Assembly: GCA_934149005.1 (NCBI GenBank)
Contig: CAKPDN010000006.1
Coordinates: 19,807-83,806 of the forward strand
Direction of reading: 5' to 3'
Source of the DNA: an uncultured Clostridia bacterium
Lineage (GTDB): Bacteria; Bacillota; Clostridia; TANB77; CAG-508
Length of the DNA stretch: 64,000 bases
The notes under the pieces were generated by a model that saw only the letters and a list, made by a program, of their open reading frames with translations, did not search any database and had not been told where the DNA came from. Within the stretch, counting starts at the first letter, position 1; the number at the start of each line of letters is the position of its first letter. Of the stretch, positions 34,657-43,856 are shown piece after piece. A program made the position numbers and the translations under genes.

Positions 34657-35592
34657 ATGTTTGATTTTAGAACAGACTTAGCATCTGAAAGAAGAGATAT
34701 ATACAAAAAGGCAAATAGTATAGAAAATGAAATAGATGGAATAGAAAGTGAAAAAGAAAAAATAAATGAAAATATAACAGTTGAAAGAGTGAAAATCATA
34801 AATGAAGAAGGAGAAAAAGCAATAGGAAAACCTAAAGGAAATTATATAACAATTGACATTCAAAAATTAAAAATAGCACAAGATGAAGATATAGAAAAAT
34901 CAGCAGAAACTTTAGCAAATGAACTAAAAAAAGTAATAGATGCACATATAGATAAAAATGGAGAAATATTAGTAGTGGGGCTTGGAAATATATATGTAAC
35001 ACCAGATAGTTTAGGACCAAAAGTAATAAATGAAATAGAAGTTACAAGGCATATAATAAATTATTTACCACAATATGTAGAAGAGGGAACAAGGATGGTA
35101 AGTGCAATTTCACCAGGTGTTTTAGGGACAACAGGAATTGAAACACTAGAAATTTTAAAAGGAATAGTGGATAATATAAATCCTAAACTTGTAATTGTAA
35201 TAGATGCATTAGCTTCAAGAAGTATAGAAAGAATAAGTAGTACAGTACAATTATCTGATACAGGAATAGTACCAGGTGCTGGAGTTGGAAACACAAGAGC
35301 GGAGATAAGTCAGACAACATTAGGAATTCCGGTAATAGCAATTGGGATACCAACGGTCGTAGAGACAGCAGTACTTGTGAATGATTCTTTAGATTTACTT
35401 ATTACTAAATTACAAGAAGATGCAAAATCTAATGATTATTTAAATAAACTAAAGGAAGAAAATAATTATGAAGAAATTAGAGAAGTTTTAATTCCTAATG
35501 ATTACAATTTAATTGTTACTCCAAAAGAAATTGATGATTTAATAGAAAATATGAAAGATGTTGTTTCTAAAGGAATTAATATGAGTATGTAA
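34657..35592 (+). CDS. gpr: Spore germination protease GPR
   Basis: GPR degrades the small acid-soluble DNA-binding proteins during spore germination and is the clearest sporulation marker in the window. From ATG 34657 the protein is 311 residues and begins FDFRTDLASERRDIY, the family's pro-sequence region. It continues with VGLGNIYVTPDSLGPKV, AISPGVLGTTGIET, IDALASRSIERISSTVQLSDTG and GVGNTRAEISQ, in which the unusual aspartic-type active site lies. GPR is made under the forespore sigma factor in Bacillus; I could not identify such a promoter here. Confidence 0.95.
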   Translation: MFDFRTDLASERRDIYKKANSIENEIDGIESEKEKINENITVERVKIINEEGEKAIGKPKGNYITIDIQKLKIAQDEDIEKSAETLANELKKVIDAHIDKNGEILVVGLGNIYVTPDSLGPKVINEIEVTRHIINYLPQYVEEGTRMVSAISPGVLGTTGIETLEILKGIVDNINPKLVIVIDALASRSIERISSTVQLSDTGIVPGAGVGNTRAEISQTTLGIPVIAIGIPTVVETAVLVNDSLDLLITKLQEDAKSNDYLNKLKEENNYEEIREVLIPNDYNLIVTPKEIDDLIENMKDVVSKGINMSM

Positions 35593-35767
35593 AATTTAAA
35601 TTAGTTAAAAAAGTAATAATTTATTCATTTTGTAGTGATTATTGGAGGCCGTTTAGAATTTCTTAATGGCTAAAAAATTGTTAGAATTTTTAGAACAAGG
35701 CGACAAGAAAATAAATAGATTATTACTTTTATATTTGTATTAATTAAAAATTTCTAAATTGTAATAC

Positions 35768-36634
35768 TTATTTTTTTATAAAGGTCTTTTTTGATTTATT
35801 ATTTTTATAAATTTTACAAATATTACAATCTGTACAAATTTCTACTCTATTTTCAAAAATTAAGCCAATAGTATTAATAAATTCATCAACACAATTATCA
35901 ATTAGATGAATATAAATTTTTTTAGGAATAAGAGTAAGCAGACCATTTAAAGCATAATCATTTGAAGAAAATGTAATATCAGATAAATATTTGGCTTTAA
36001 AAACTTCATCAGAATTATTTATAATATTTTTATTTTGGTCTAATAAAATAGAATTTTCATTACTATAAATTAGATGAACAATTTCACAATTACAGCTTTG
36101 AGAATTTATATACATTTTTAATAAGGAAACAAATTCTAAATATTCTTTTTCAATAAGGAAGGTATTTACAGCTTCATCAATAATGTTTTCTAAAATTAGC
36201 AAATAGTCTTTTATTCTAAAATTTATAAAGCCAGTTAGAATAATTGATTTATTTGTATTCAGATAGTTTTCAAAATCACTTATTAAACAATTATATTTTT
36301 TGTCAAAGTATAGATTAAAATCATTAGCAAAAATATCATAACAGATATCTAAGATGTGTTTTCTTTCATTAAAATCGAAGTAAAAATAATTTTTTAATAT
36401 TAATTTCATTAAAAAATCTTCTTCTAATTCATCAATGACTAAACAAGATAAGATACAAGATATTTCGTGAATGAATTTTTCGTTTTCTTTTCCTCTGTAA
36501 TGTACAATAATATTTCTATAATTTTTAAATTTATTTGAAGAAATTATTACAGGATTAATTTCTATATATTCTAGTTCGTTTAGTAGATAGTTTAATAAAT
36601 TTGAATTGTTTGTTTTTATACATACAGACTTCAT
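35768..36634 (-). CDS. ytxC: Sporulation protein YtxC family
   Basis: The 288-residue minus-strand protein matches YtxC, a conserved protein of spore formers with unknown biochemical role. The family block LTGFINFRIKDYLLILENII followed by DEAVNTFLIEKEYLEFVSLL spans residues 134-173. The C-terminus has cysteines in CTDCNICKIY. AAAGGAG precedes the ATG. Between 35593 and 35767 nothing convincing is seen except a 25-codon frame. It may be the end of a separate minus-strand unit next to the convergent gpr. Confidence 0.8.
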   Translation of the reverse strand: MKSVCIKTNNSNLLNYLLNELEYIEINPVIISSNKFKNYRNIIVHYRGKENEKFIHEISCILSCLVIDELEEDFLMKLILKNYFYFDFNERKHILDICYDIFANDFNLYFDKKYNCLISDFENYLNTNKSIILTGFINFRIKDYLLILENIIDEAVNTFLIEKEYLEFVSLLKMYINSQSCNCEIVHLIYSNENSILLDQNKNIINNSDEVFKAKYLSDITFSSNDYALNGLLTLIPKKIYIHLIDNCVDEFINTIGLIFENRVEICTDCNICKIYKNNKSKKTFIKK

Positions 36635-36657
36635 GAAATACTCCTTTCGCTACACTT

Positions 36658-36743
36658 CGTTTCGCTCATCGTCATCCAAAATTTTTTCGAAATTTTGTCT
36701 GCCAAATCTTTTGAGCGTTTCGCTCATTGTCATCCAAAATTTT
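36658..36743. repeat. Two direct 28-bp repeats upstream of ytxC
   Basis: CGTTTCGCTCATCGTCATCC at 36658 and CGTTTCGCTCATTGTCATCC at 36716 each continue with AAAATTTT, giving two 28-bp copies with one mismatch. TTCGAAAT-type palindromes lie between them. They occupy the 5' region of ytxC (read on the minus strand they lead into GCGAAAGGAG). The rest of the 36635-36975 gap holds the palindromic element at 36882. Confidence 0.65.
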
Positions 36744-36881
36744 GGATTATAAATCATACAAGTATTATCTACTAAATTTTTAAAAGTTATACATTATAAT
36801 ATGCAAATAGTTTAAAAATGAGCTTGTTTGAAGAAATAAACACATATTGAGTTGATAGTGCGATAGAAAAAGATTAAATAA

Positions 36882-36984
36882 AAATTGTCAAACAACTTAG
36901 TTGATTTGACAATTTGCTTTGCAAATTTTGCACACGAACAATAGTGGACTGATTTAAATAAATTAAATCAGTCCACTATTGTTC
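36882..36984. repeat. Three-palindrome repeat element (copy 1), overlapping the GH57 stop codon
   Basis: Three inverted repeats follow each other: AATTGTCAAACAAC with GTTGATTTGACAATT, AATTTGC with GCAAATT, and the perfect 22-bp arms starting GAACAATAGTGGACTGA (36936-36957) and ending at GTTC 36984. The text from AATTTGC to CACACGAACAAT recurs at 51980. The last bases supply the stop codon of the minus-strand GH57 gene. Confidence 0.75.
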
Positions 36985-38568
36985 ACTATAAATTTGATAA
37001 TCAATATCTGGGAAAACACAATCTTTTTTAGAAATATCTTTTAAGAAATCTTCATCAATTTCATCATTTTTAATTTGATAATATAATTTAGTAAAACGAC
37101 CAATATGATCTTTAATTCTTTTTTTAGCATAATCAACCATAGTACCATTGGTTATTATAAATAACCAATCACTACTTTGAGCAAGTAACAATTCTCTAGC
37201 ACATTGATTTAAAGCTTTTTTCTTTAAACCTTTTGCATTTGGATATAAATTAGCTAATTCACACATTCTATCACCAGCAACATGTAAGTGTTTGTGGGCA
37301 TAATCATTTGTCTGATTAAGCCATACTTCACTATATCCATTTGCACCCCAGCTTGAACGGCAAGGAGAGGCAACTTGTATTTCAGGGTATTTATCTATAT
37401 ATTCAGATGGTGTTATTAATTTAAAATTACAATCATCATAATATATTTTTTTGAATAAAATATATAACCAATATGGACCTTCATACCACCAGTGGCCATA
37501 AAGTTCAGCATCATAAGGACATAAAATTATTGGTGGTTTGTCCATATAAGGAGATATATTATTTATTTGGCTAGTTCTACAATCTAAAAAGTGACCTGCT
37601 TGTTTTTCTGCTGAATCTTTTGCCCATTGCAAATTATAATAATCTTTATTTTCTGTTTCTCCAGTAATTCTGTAATATTTTATACCAGTATGAACTCTTA
37701 CACCATTATGAGCAATATAAGGTTTTATATAATCATAATCAGCATCATATCCAATATCACGATAAAATTCTCTGTAATTAAAATCGCCAGGATAACCATT
37801 TATAGAGCTCCAAACTTGTCTTGAAGATTCCATATCACGTCCAAATGCTACAATCCCTTCAGGAGATACAATAGGTGCAAAAGTTCCATAAACGGGAGTG
37901 GGGTCAGCATATAAGATTCCATGTGATTCAGTAATAATATATTCAATTCCAAATTCCTTTAAATATTTGTCAGCTTCTGGAACATATCCACATTCAGGAA
38001 GCCAAATTCCACGAGGTTTTTTTCCAAAGTATTTTTCATAAGTTTGAACTCCAACTGCAATTTGAGCTTTAACAGTTTTTTCATTTACATATAAAATTGG
38101 AAAATATCCATGTGTTGCACCACATGTAATTATTTCTAAAACCCCAATATCTTGAAAGTGTTTAAATTGATTAATTAAATTACAATTATAAACATCTTTA
38201 AATAAATGTAAATCATTAGAATATCTATCAAGATAATATTGTGCTAACTTATTTAATTGTTCATTATTAGCAGTTCTAATAACTTCCTTTTTGGAAAGTT
38301 CTATCATTTTTTTTAAATATTTAATATATTTTCTTTGCAATAATTTATTATCTAACATAGAAAGAAGAGGTGGTGTCATAGACATTGTGATTCTAAAATC
38401 AACCCCTTCATCAATTAATTTTTGAAAATTTGTAAGTAATGGTATATATGTTTCTGAAATAGCTTCATATAACCAAGATTCTTCTAAATAATCATCACTT
38501 TCTGGATGATGTATAAATGGTAAATGTGCATGTAATACAAAACTTACATAACCTTTTTTTTGTTGCAT
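36976..38568 (-). CDS. GH57 family 1,4-alpha-glucan branching enzyme-like protein
   Basis: The 530-residue minus-strand protein is a GH57 glycoside hydrolase of the DUF1957 branching-enzyme type, which creates alpha-1,6 branches in glycogen. Visible are the N-terminal FVLHAHLPFIHHPE, the nucleophile Glu192 in WLPECGY and the acid/base Asp353 in CPYDAELYGHWWYEGP; these positions match the known branching enzymes closely. The C-terminal domain contains NQCARELLLAQSSDWLF, also typical. The last two residues and the stop come from the palindromic repeat at 36882-36984. It lies 15 bases after the DUF4912 gene in the same operon. Confidence 0.92.
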   Translation of the reverse strand: MQQKKGYVSFVLHAHLPFIHHPESDDYLEESWLYEAISETYIPLLTNFQKLIDEGVDFRITMSMTPPLLSMLDNKLLQRKYIKYLKKMIELSKKEVIRTANNEQLNKLAQYYLDRYSNDLHLFKDVYNCNLINQFKHFQDIGVLEIITCGATHGYFPILYVNEKTVKAQIAVGVQTYEKYFGKKPRGIWLPECGYVPEADKYLKEFGIEYIITESHGILYADPTPVYGTFAPIVSPEGIVAFGRDMESSRQVWSSINGYPGDFNYREFYRDIGYDADYDYIKPYIAHNGVRVHTGIKYYRITGETENKDYYNLQWAKDSAEKQAGHFLDCRTSQINNISPYMDKPPIILCPYDAELYGHWWYEGPYWLYILFKKIYYDDCNFKLITPSEYIDKYPEIQVASPCRSSWGANGYSEVWLNQTNDYAHKHLHVAGDRMCELANLYPNAKGLKKKALNQCARELLLAQSSDWLFIITNGTMVDYAKKRIKDHIGRFTKLYYQIKNDEIDEDFLKDISKKDCVFPDIDYQIYSEQ

Positions 38569-38583
38569 ATTAATTTTTCCCTT

Positions 38584-39411
38584 CTATTTAAATTGAGATG
38601 ATGTGTTTGAAGATGGATTTGATAGATTTTCAAGGTTATCTTCATTTTTATATAATTCTTGATATAAGTCATAAATATCATATATTTTTCCCATATTTTT
38701 CATAAAGAATAATTTTGATACAGGTTTTTTAATTTCTTGATTTGTTTTAACATTTCTAAAGAAAACCATTTTTTGAGAATTATTAAATAAAATATGGTCA
38801 TTAGGGGATTCTATTTTATTAGATGAAGTTATATAAATATAGTTTTCTTTAATAGTTTTATTATTAAAAATAGGATGTCTACCAAGTTCAATTCTATAAT
38901 CTGACTTACTATCGTTTACATGTAAATACCAACAATTAGCAAAATCATTTATTTCAACTTCAAAACTATAATTTAATGTATCATTATGAATAATTAAAAC
39001 AGGTTTTGTTGTTTCAAAAAAATTTTCTCCATATTGTTTTTTATATTTTAATATGTCATCATCTGATATTTCCCAGTATATAAATAGTGTTTTGGGAGTT
39101 TGAGCTAAAACTTTTACAACAGTTTGATTATATTTTTGTGGTAAATCATAATATTCAACGATTATAGGTTTTACCTGTTTTTTACTTGTTGCAGATTTCC
39201 TTTTTGTAGTTGAAGTTGATTTTTTAGTTGATGCTTCTTTTTTTGATTTTGAAGTAGATTTTTTACTTGTTTTTGATGTGGATATTGATGATTTATTTGT
39301 TATTTTTTTGGTTGTTGAAGTAGCATTTTTAGTAGTACTTTTTGCGGCATTAAGTTTGGTATTAGTTTTTGATTTTTTTAATTCTTCATTTTCTTTTGCT
39401 TTTCTTGGCAT
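38584..39411 (-). CDS. DUF4912 protein with lysine-rich N-terminal tail
   Basis: The 275-residue minus-strand protein has a low-complexity basic tail of about 80 residues (repeats of Lys, Ser and Thr) and then a DUF4912 domain: VKVLAQTPKTLFIYWEISDD at about residues 99-118, then CWYLHVNDSKSDYRIELG. DUF4912 domains are often found next to GH57 enzymes in Firmicutes, as here, and may bind glucan or organise the enzyme; their role is not established. A GGAGG site precedes the ATG. It is the first gene of the pair. Confidence 0.85.
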   Translation of the reverse strand: MPRKAKENEELKKSKTNTKLNAAKSTTKNATSTTKKITNKSSISTSKTSKKSTSKSKKEASTKKSTSTTKRKSATSKKQVKPIIVEYYDLPQKYNQTVVKVLAQTPKTLFIYWEISDDDILKYKKQYGENFFETTKPVLIIHNDTLNYSFEVEINDFANCWYLHVNDSKSDYRIELGRHPIFNNKTIKENYIYITSSNKIESPNDHILFNNSQKMVFFRNVKTNQEIKKPVSKLFFMKNMGKIYDIYDLYQELYKNEDNLENLSNPSSNTSSQFK

Positions 39412-39562
39412 TTTTTTCCTCCTATGTGTAATCTCTTTTTATCTTCTTTATATACTATAATAAAATTGAAATAAATTCAAGTAAATTAAGAAAAAATATT
39501 GACAAAAAAATATAAAAATTATAAGTTATAAGAAAAATAAACTAGCATGTAAAGGAGAGATT

Positions 39563-40003
39563 ATGAAAAGAATAAGATTAGCAGGAATAATACCTATGGG
39601 AGAGGGATTTGCCCTAATGCATAGAAAAGATGTATTAAAAAATCCTAATATGAGTGAATATTATGTTTTTCCAGGTGGAGGACAAGAAGGTAATGAAACA
39701 TTTGAAGAAGGAACATTAAGAGAAATAAAAGAAGAGTTTGGAATTGAAGTAAAAATAGTAAAAAAAATGTATGAAGAAGAATCAGAATTATTTAATCAAA
39801 GAACTATTTATTTTTTATGTGAATATGTATCAGGTGAATTTGGAACTGGTACAGGACCGGAATTTTCAAATGATCCAAAGTATGTAGATTGTGGAAAGTA
39901 TATTCCAGAAATAGTAAAAAGAGAAGATATAGAAAAAATTCCATTGCTACCATTAGAAATAAAAGAGAAGTTTGTTAATGATATTAAAAATAATTTGTTT
40001 TAA
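39563..40003 (+). CDS. Nudix hydrolase
   Basis: The 146-residue protein carries a full Nudix box, GGGQEGNETFEEGTLREIKE followed by EFGIE, with the glutamates that bind Mg. Nudix enzymes cleave nucleoside diphosphates linked to other groups; the substrate here is unknown. The fold begins RLAGIIPMGEGFALMHRK and the C-terminal half is short. AAAGGAG precedes the ATG. It is a lone gene divergent from the DUF4912-GH57 pair, with a TTGACA near 39499. Confidence 0.9.
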   Translation: MKRIRLAGIIPMGEGFALMHRKDVLKNPNMSEYYVFPGGGQEGNETFEEGTLREIKEEFGIEVKIVKKMYEEESELFNQRTIYFLCEYVSGEFGTGTGPEFSNDPKYVDCGKYIPEIVKREDIEKIPLLPLEIKEKFVNDIKNNLF

Positions 40004-40043
40004 CTATTTCTAGGTATATTTGATGATAATTTCTAACTATTTG

Positions 40044-40072
40044 TTGCGAATTTACATAAAATGTGATATAAT
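40044..40072 (+). promoter_or_regulatory. Promoter for the M60 protease gene
   Basis: TTGCGA (40044-40049), 17-base spacer, and TATAAT (40067-40072) with an extended TG two bases upstream. Confidence 0.75.
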
Positions 40073-40103
40073 TATTGTTAATATTTGTAAAAAGGGGATT
40101 AAT

Positions 40104-42818
40104 ATGAATAAGTTAAAAAAAATAACAGCTCTTTTGATACTAGTAATAATAGTTGCAGGATATCAACCAGAAATATTTGCAGAAACAATAGATTTTGTAA
40201 CAAATGAGAAGATAGTAGAAGAATCAAAAACAAAAAAATTATATACTAATCTGAGTGTGGCTCAAATTGGTATAGCAGGAACAAATCGTGGAAATTGGCA
40301 CGATAGACAACATTTAGATATGTATATGAATGCAGGAGCAAGTTTTGAAATAAGACAAACAAATTTAAGTATAAATACAAATTTGACATTGGATTGTCTA
40401 AATAATGATAGTCAAACAGAAAAAACTTATACTATACCTAAAAATGGAGATTGGGTAAAAATTACAGTTGATAATGATAGTGTACCATTTATTAGAACAG
40501 TATATGGATTAGAAACAGAACCAACAGTTGAAATAAGAAATTTACAAGGAACAGAGGATTTAACATATTATTATTATAAGGATAATGAACAAGAATTTTT
40601 TGAAAAATGGAAAAATAATAATCACTCATATGCAGTAATAGAAAATGATGTAGCAACATTTTTAGTACCTATAAAAGATAGAGATTCAATAGTAAAAACT
40701 AATGGAAATAATTATAATTTTAAATCAATAGATGAAATGTTAGAATATTATAAAGAATTTGTAGAACAATTTGATAGATTTATTGGACTTTCATATGATA
40801 CAGATAATCCATTAAATAAAAATATAAGAACAAAATTCTTTGTAAAAGCAAATAAACATGGAGCAGGTGCAGCATATTATGGTGGAAATCATACTGCACA
40901 AAATGGTGATAGTATGTCAGCATATTTTAGTAAAGGCTGGCTTAATATACATGAGTTTGGACATGGATATGAAGGAAGTTTAGCACGCCAAGATTTACAA
41001 CTAGTAGATGTAATGAATAATATTTTGGCACATTATTATCAAATAACATTTTTAAATGAAAATGATGGCGGATGGTTAGGTAAAAAGTTAAAAATAGAAG
41101 AAAATATGAAAAACGCCAGAGAAAGAATATCAAATTTTAATGAATTAGGATATAGTGAAAAATTATATATGTTTGTAGATTTACTTGATAAAATAGGTCC
41201 TGAAAAATCAATGGGATATGTGCATTCAAAATATAGAGAATATTTAAGTCAAGGAATATATTATAATGCTTCAGATATGTTTGCAAAATCATTTAGCGAA
41301 ATATCTGGATATAATGTAATACCATATTTAAATTCATATAAAATTATGCCTTCAGAAGATGTATTGGCAGAAATTTATGAACAAGAATTGCCAATGTTAT
41401 ATTACTTAAAAGATTTAGTAGAAAATGATGAAAAGGCAGAAACAATAAGGCAAGAATTGGGATTAGATGGAAAATATGCATTAGTAAATAATGATGATAT
41501 ATCTAAATATAATATGAAAGGAAATTTAATTATCAACATTTCTATTGATAATTTTGAATTAATAAAAGGTAAAAAAATATATATAAAAGATGGAAAAAAT
41601 ATAGTTAAAGAAATTACAATAGATAGTGAAAATATTAAACTTGAAGGATTACCAGTCGGCATATATACTGTGCAATTTCCAAATGCAAAAAATGAAGCAT
41701 ATAGTTATAATTATGAATATGTAACAATAAAAGAAAATACCCAAAATGAGAAAAATATTGAATATGATAAAATAAAAATTAATACCTTATCATCAGATAC
41801 ACAAATTATATTTAGAGGATTAGGAGATAGTGAATTTGCAAAATTAACAATTGATTTAGAAAATAAAAAGTTGAAAGTTGTAAGTAATAATATACAGCCA
41901 CATGTATATTTTAATGATGAATATGCTAATATTCAGATTTTTGATAAGGCTGGAAAGTTAATATATGAAAAAAGTTATATAGGAAATGTAGCTAATCCAT
42001 CAAATGATGAACTAGATATAGATTTAGGATATACAATAAAAATAAAACATAGAGAAGCGGTAGGAAGATTAATATTTAAAAGCAAGATGCTAAATATCAA
42101 TGAAGAATTTAAAAATTTAAATAATAATCAAACAACTTATACAATTACAAAATATGGATTACAAAAAGATGGAACAACTGATGAAGAACAATATCAATTG
42201 TATAAGAGAAAACTTGATAAATATATTGAAGTTTTAAAAGAAAAAATACCAGAAGAAATGCAAGAAAATTCATATAATTATTTTATACATAAAAATAAAT
42301 TGCTTTCTAATATATTAGATTTAAATGAAGAAGATAAAAAAGTATATATAGAAGAAAACAAAAAATTGATAAATTGGGAAGAAATAAATGAAAATCCAGA
42401 ACCAATTGAAAAACTATATTGTGAATCTGATGAATATAAAATAGAAAATGGATATATATCAAAAATAAATAAAGAAAAAAACAAGAAAAAATTTATTGAA
42501 AAATTAAAAACAAATGGAGAAATAAAAATTCTAAAACAAGATGGAACAGAACTTGATGAGAAATCTTTTGTTGGAACAGGAATGATATTGAAAGTTACAA
42601 AAAATGAGGAAAAAATACAAGCAAAAATAGCAGTTAAAGGAGATGCTAATGGAGATGGAAGAGTAACAGTAACTGATTTATCAATTATAAATAAATGTAT
42701 ATTAGGAATCAGAGAATTAAAAAATGAATATAAAATATCAATGGATTTTGATGAAAATAGTAAATTAACAGTAACTGATTTGTCAGAATTAAATAAAATT
42801 ATATTGAAAAATTTGTAA
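40104..42818 (+). CDS. Secreted M60-family (enhancin-like) metalloprotease with C-terminal dockerin
   Basis: The 904-residue protein has a signal peptide (residues 1-28, ending EIFAET). The M60-like domain spans roughly 50-440 and holds the zinc motif HEFGHGYEG at residues 283-291; M60 enzymes cleave mucin-type O-glycoproteins. Residues 450-840 are beta-rich and helical regions without clear motifs. The last 59 residues are a dockerin: GDANGDGRVTVTDLSIINK is a complete calcium-binding repeat, and MDFDENSKLTVTDLSELNK is the second. The start is ATG 40104, with GGGG upstream; the longer frame from 40020 overlaps the promoter. No cohesin partner is visible in the window. Confidence 0.88.
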   Translation: MNKLKKITALLILVIIVAGYQPEIFAETIDFVTNEKIVEESKTKKLYTNLSVAQIGIAGTNRGNWHDRQHLDMYMNAGASFEIRQTNLSINTNLTLDCLNNDSQTEKTYTIPKNGDWVKITVDNDSVPFIRTVYGLETEPTVEIRNLQGTEDLTYYYYKDNEQEFFEKWKNNNHSYAVIENDVATFLVPIKDRDSIVKTNGNNYNFKSIDEMLEYYKEFVEQFDRFIGLSYDTDNPLNKNIRTKFFVKANKHGAGAAYYGGNHTAQNGDSMSAYFSKGWLNIHEFGHGYEGSLARQDLQLVDVMNNILAHYYQITFLNENDGGWLGKKLKIEENMKNARERISNFNELGYSEKLYMFVDLLDKIGPEKSMGYVHSKYREYLSQGIYYNASDMFAKSFSEISGYNVIPYLNSYKIMPSEDVLAEIYEQELPMLYYLKDLVENDEKAETIRQELGLDGKYALVNNDDISKYNMKGNLIINISIDNFELIKGKKIYIKDGKNIVKEITIDSENIKLEGLPVGIYTVQFPNAKNEAYSYNYEYVTIKENTQNEKNIEYDKIKINTLSSDTQIIFRGLGDSEFAKLTIDLENKKLKVVSNNIQPHVYFNDEYANIQIFDKAGKLIYEKSYIGNVANPSNDELDIDLGYTIKIKHREAVGRLIFKSKMLNINEEFKNLNNNQTTYTITKYGLQKDGTTDEEQYQLYKRKLDKYIEVLKEKIPEEMQENSYNYFIHKNKLLSNILDLNEEDKKVYIEENKKLINWEEINENPEPIEKLYCESDEYKIENGYISKINKEKNKKKFIEKLKTNGEIKILKQDGTELDEKSFVGTGMILKVTKNEEKIQAKIAVKGDANGDGRVTVTDLSIINKCILGIRELKNEYKISMDFDENSKLTVTDLSELNKIILKNL

Positions 42819-42825
42819 AAAACAC

Positions 42826-42854
42826 TTGCATTTAATATAAGATACTGGTATAAT
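42826..42854 (+). promoter_or_regulatory. Promoter for rpsB-tsf
   Basis: TTGCAT (42826-42831), 17-base spacer and TATAAT (42849-42854) with an extended TGG motif. The leader of about 100 bases before rpsB has no clear fold. Confidence 0.75.
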
Positions 42855-42964
42855 ATTATGCGTATTAAACACATAAAGCTAGTTTAAAAGGAAGTGCCAA
42901 GAAATTGGTCCTATTTAAATGATGAACTTTATGGAAGTAAAAAACAAAAAGGGAGGAATTAAAA

Positions 42965-43753
42965 ATGGCAGTAGTTGCAATGAAACAATTACTAGAAGCA
43001 GGTGTTCACTTTGGACATCAAACAAGAAGATGGGATCCTAAAATGGCTGAATATATATTCCAAGCTAGAAATGGAATCCATATAATCGATTTACAAAAAA
43101 CATCTAAAAAAATCGATGAAGCATATGCTTTCTTAAAAGAACAAGTAGAAGAAGGAAAAACAGTTCTATTTGTAGGAACAAAAAAACAAGCACAAGAATG
43201 TGTTAAAGAAGCAGCAGAAAAATCAGGAATGTACTATGTAGACCAAAGATGGTTAGGAGGAATGTTAACAAACTTTGAAACAATCAGAGCTAGAGTACAA
43301 AGACTAAAAGATCTTGAAACAATGCAAGAAGATGGCACATTTGAGGTATTACCTAAAAAAGAAGTAATCTTATTAAAGAAAGAAATGGAAAAACTAGAAA
43401 GAAACTTAGGTGGAATTAAAGAAATGGAAAAAATACCAGGAGTTATATTCTTAGTAGATCCTAAAAAAGAACATATAGCTATATTAGAAGCTAAAAAATT
43501 GGGAATACCAGTAATAGGATTAATAGATACAAATTGTAACCCAGAAGAAGTTGATTATGCTATACCTGGAAATGATGATGCTATAAGAGCTGTTAAATTA
43601 ATAACAGATGTTATGGCAAATGCAATCATTGAAGGAAAACAAGGTGAAAGCTTTGAAGCAGAAGAAAATGAAACAGAAGTAGCTGAAGAAGTTACAGAAG
43701 AACCAGCTTCAATGGAAGAAGTTGTAGCAAATAGTGAAGAAACAGCTGAATAA
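42965..43753 (+). CDS. rpsB: 30S ribosomal protein S2
   Basis: S2 binds near the decoding head-platform junction of the small subunit and is needed for S1 or mRNA binding. The 262-residue protein shows LLEAGVHFGHQTRRWDPKM at the start, KTSKKIDEAY, FVGTKKQAQE, DQRWLGGMLTNFETI and PGVIFLVDPKKE, followed by an acidic tail (EENETEVAEEVTEE). GGGAGG precedes the ATG. The tsf gene follows, as in nearly all bacteria. Confidence 0.97.
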   Translation: MAVVAMKQLLEAGVHFGHQTRRWDPKMAEYIFQARNGIHIIDLQKTSKKIDEAYAFLKEQVEEGKTVLFVGTKKQAQECVKEAAEKSGMYYVDQRWLGGMLTNFETIRARVQRLKDLETMQEDGTFEVLPKKEVILLKKEMEKLERNLGGIKEMEKIPGVIFLVDPKKEHIAILEAKKLGIPVIGLIDTNCNPEEVDYAIPGNDDAIRAVKLITDVMANAIIEGKQGESFEAEENETEVAEEVTEEPASMEEVVANSEETAE

Positions 43754-43774
43754 TATTAATAAAATGATAAAAGA

Positions 43775-43831
43775 AAAGAGCGAGCAACGCTCGTTCGAAA
43801 ATATTCGGACGAGAATATGTACTTGCTCTTT
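43775..43831 (+). promoter_or_regulatory. Structured rpsB-tsf intergenic RNA with alternative pairings
   Basis: AAAGAGC (43775-43781) can pair with GCTCTTT (43825-43831), or CGAGC (43781-43785) with GCTCG (43789-43793). The two options compete for C43781. A third stem, TATTC with GAATA near 43802 and 43813, is possible. This may tune tsf relative to rpsB. Confidence 0.4.
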
Positions 43832-43856
43832 AAATTATAAAGGAGGAATTAAAAAA

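Noticed and set aside
35666..35743. 25-codon plus-strand frame MAKKLLEFLEQGDKK between gpr and ytxC
   Set aside because: GGAGG is 17 bases from the ATG, which is too far, and no promoter or terminator frames it.
40020..40103. N-terminal extension of the M60 protease
   Set aside because: It overlaps the promoter at 40044-40072, and the signal peptide begins correctly at 40104.
40104..42818. Cellulosome membership of the dockerin protein
   Set aside because: No cohesin, scaffoldin or plant-wall enzyme occurs in the window; the dockerin alone does not justify the claim.
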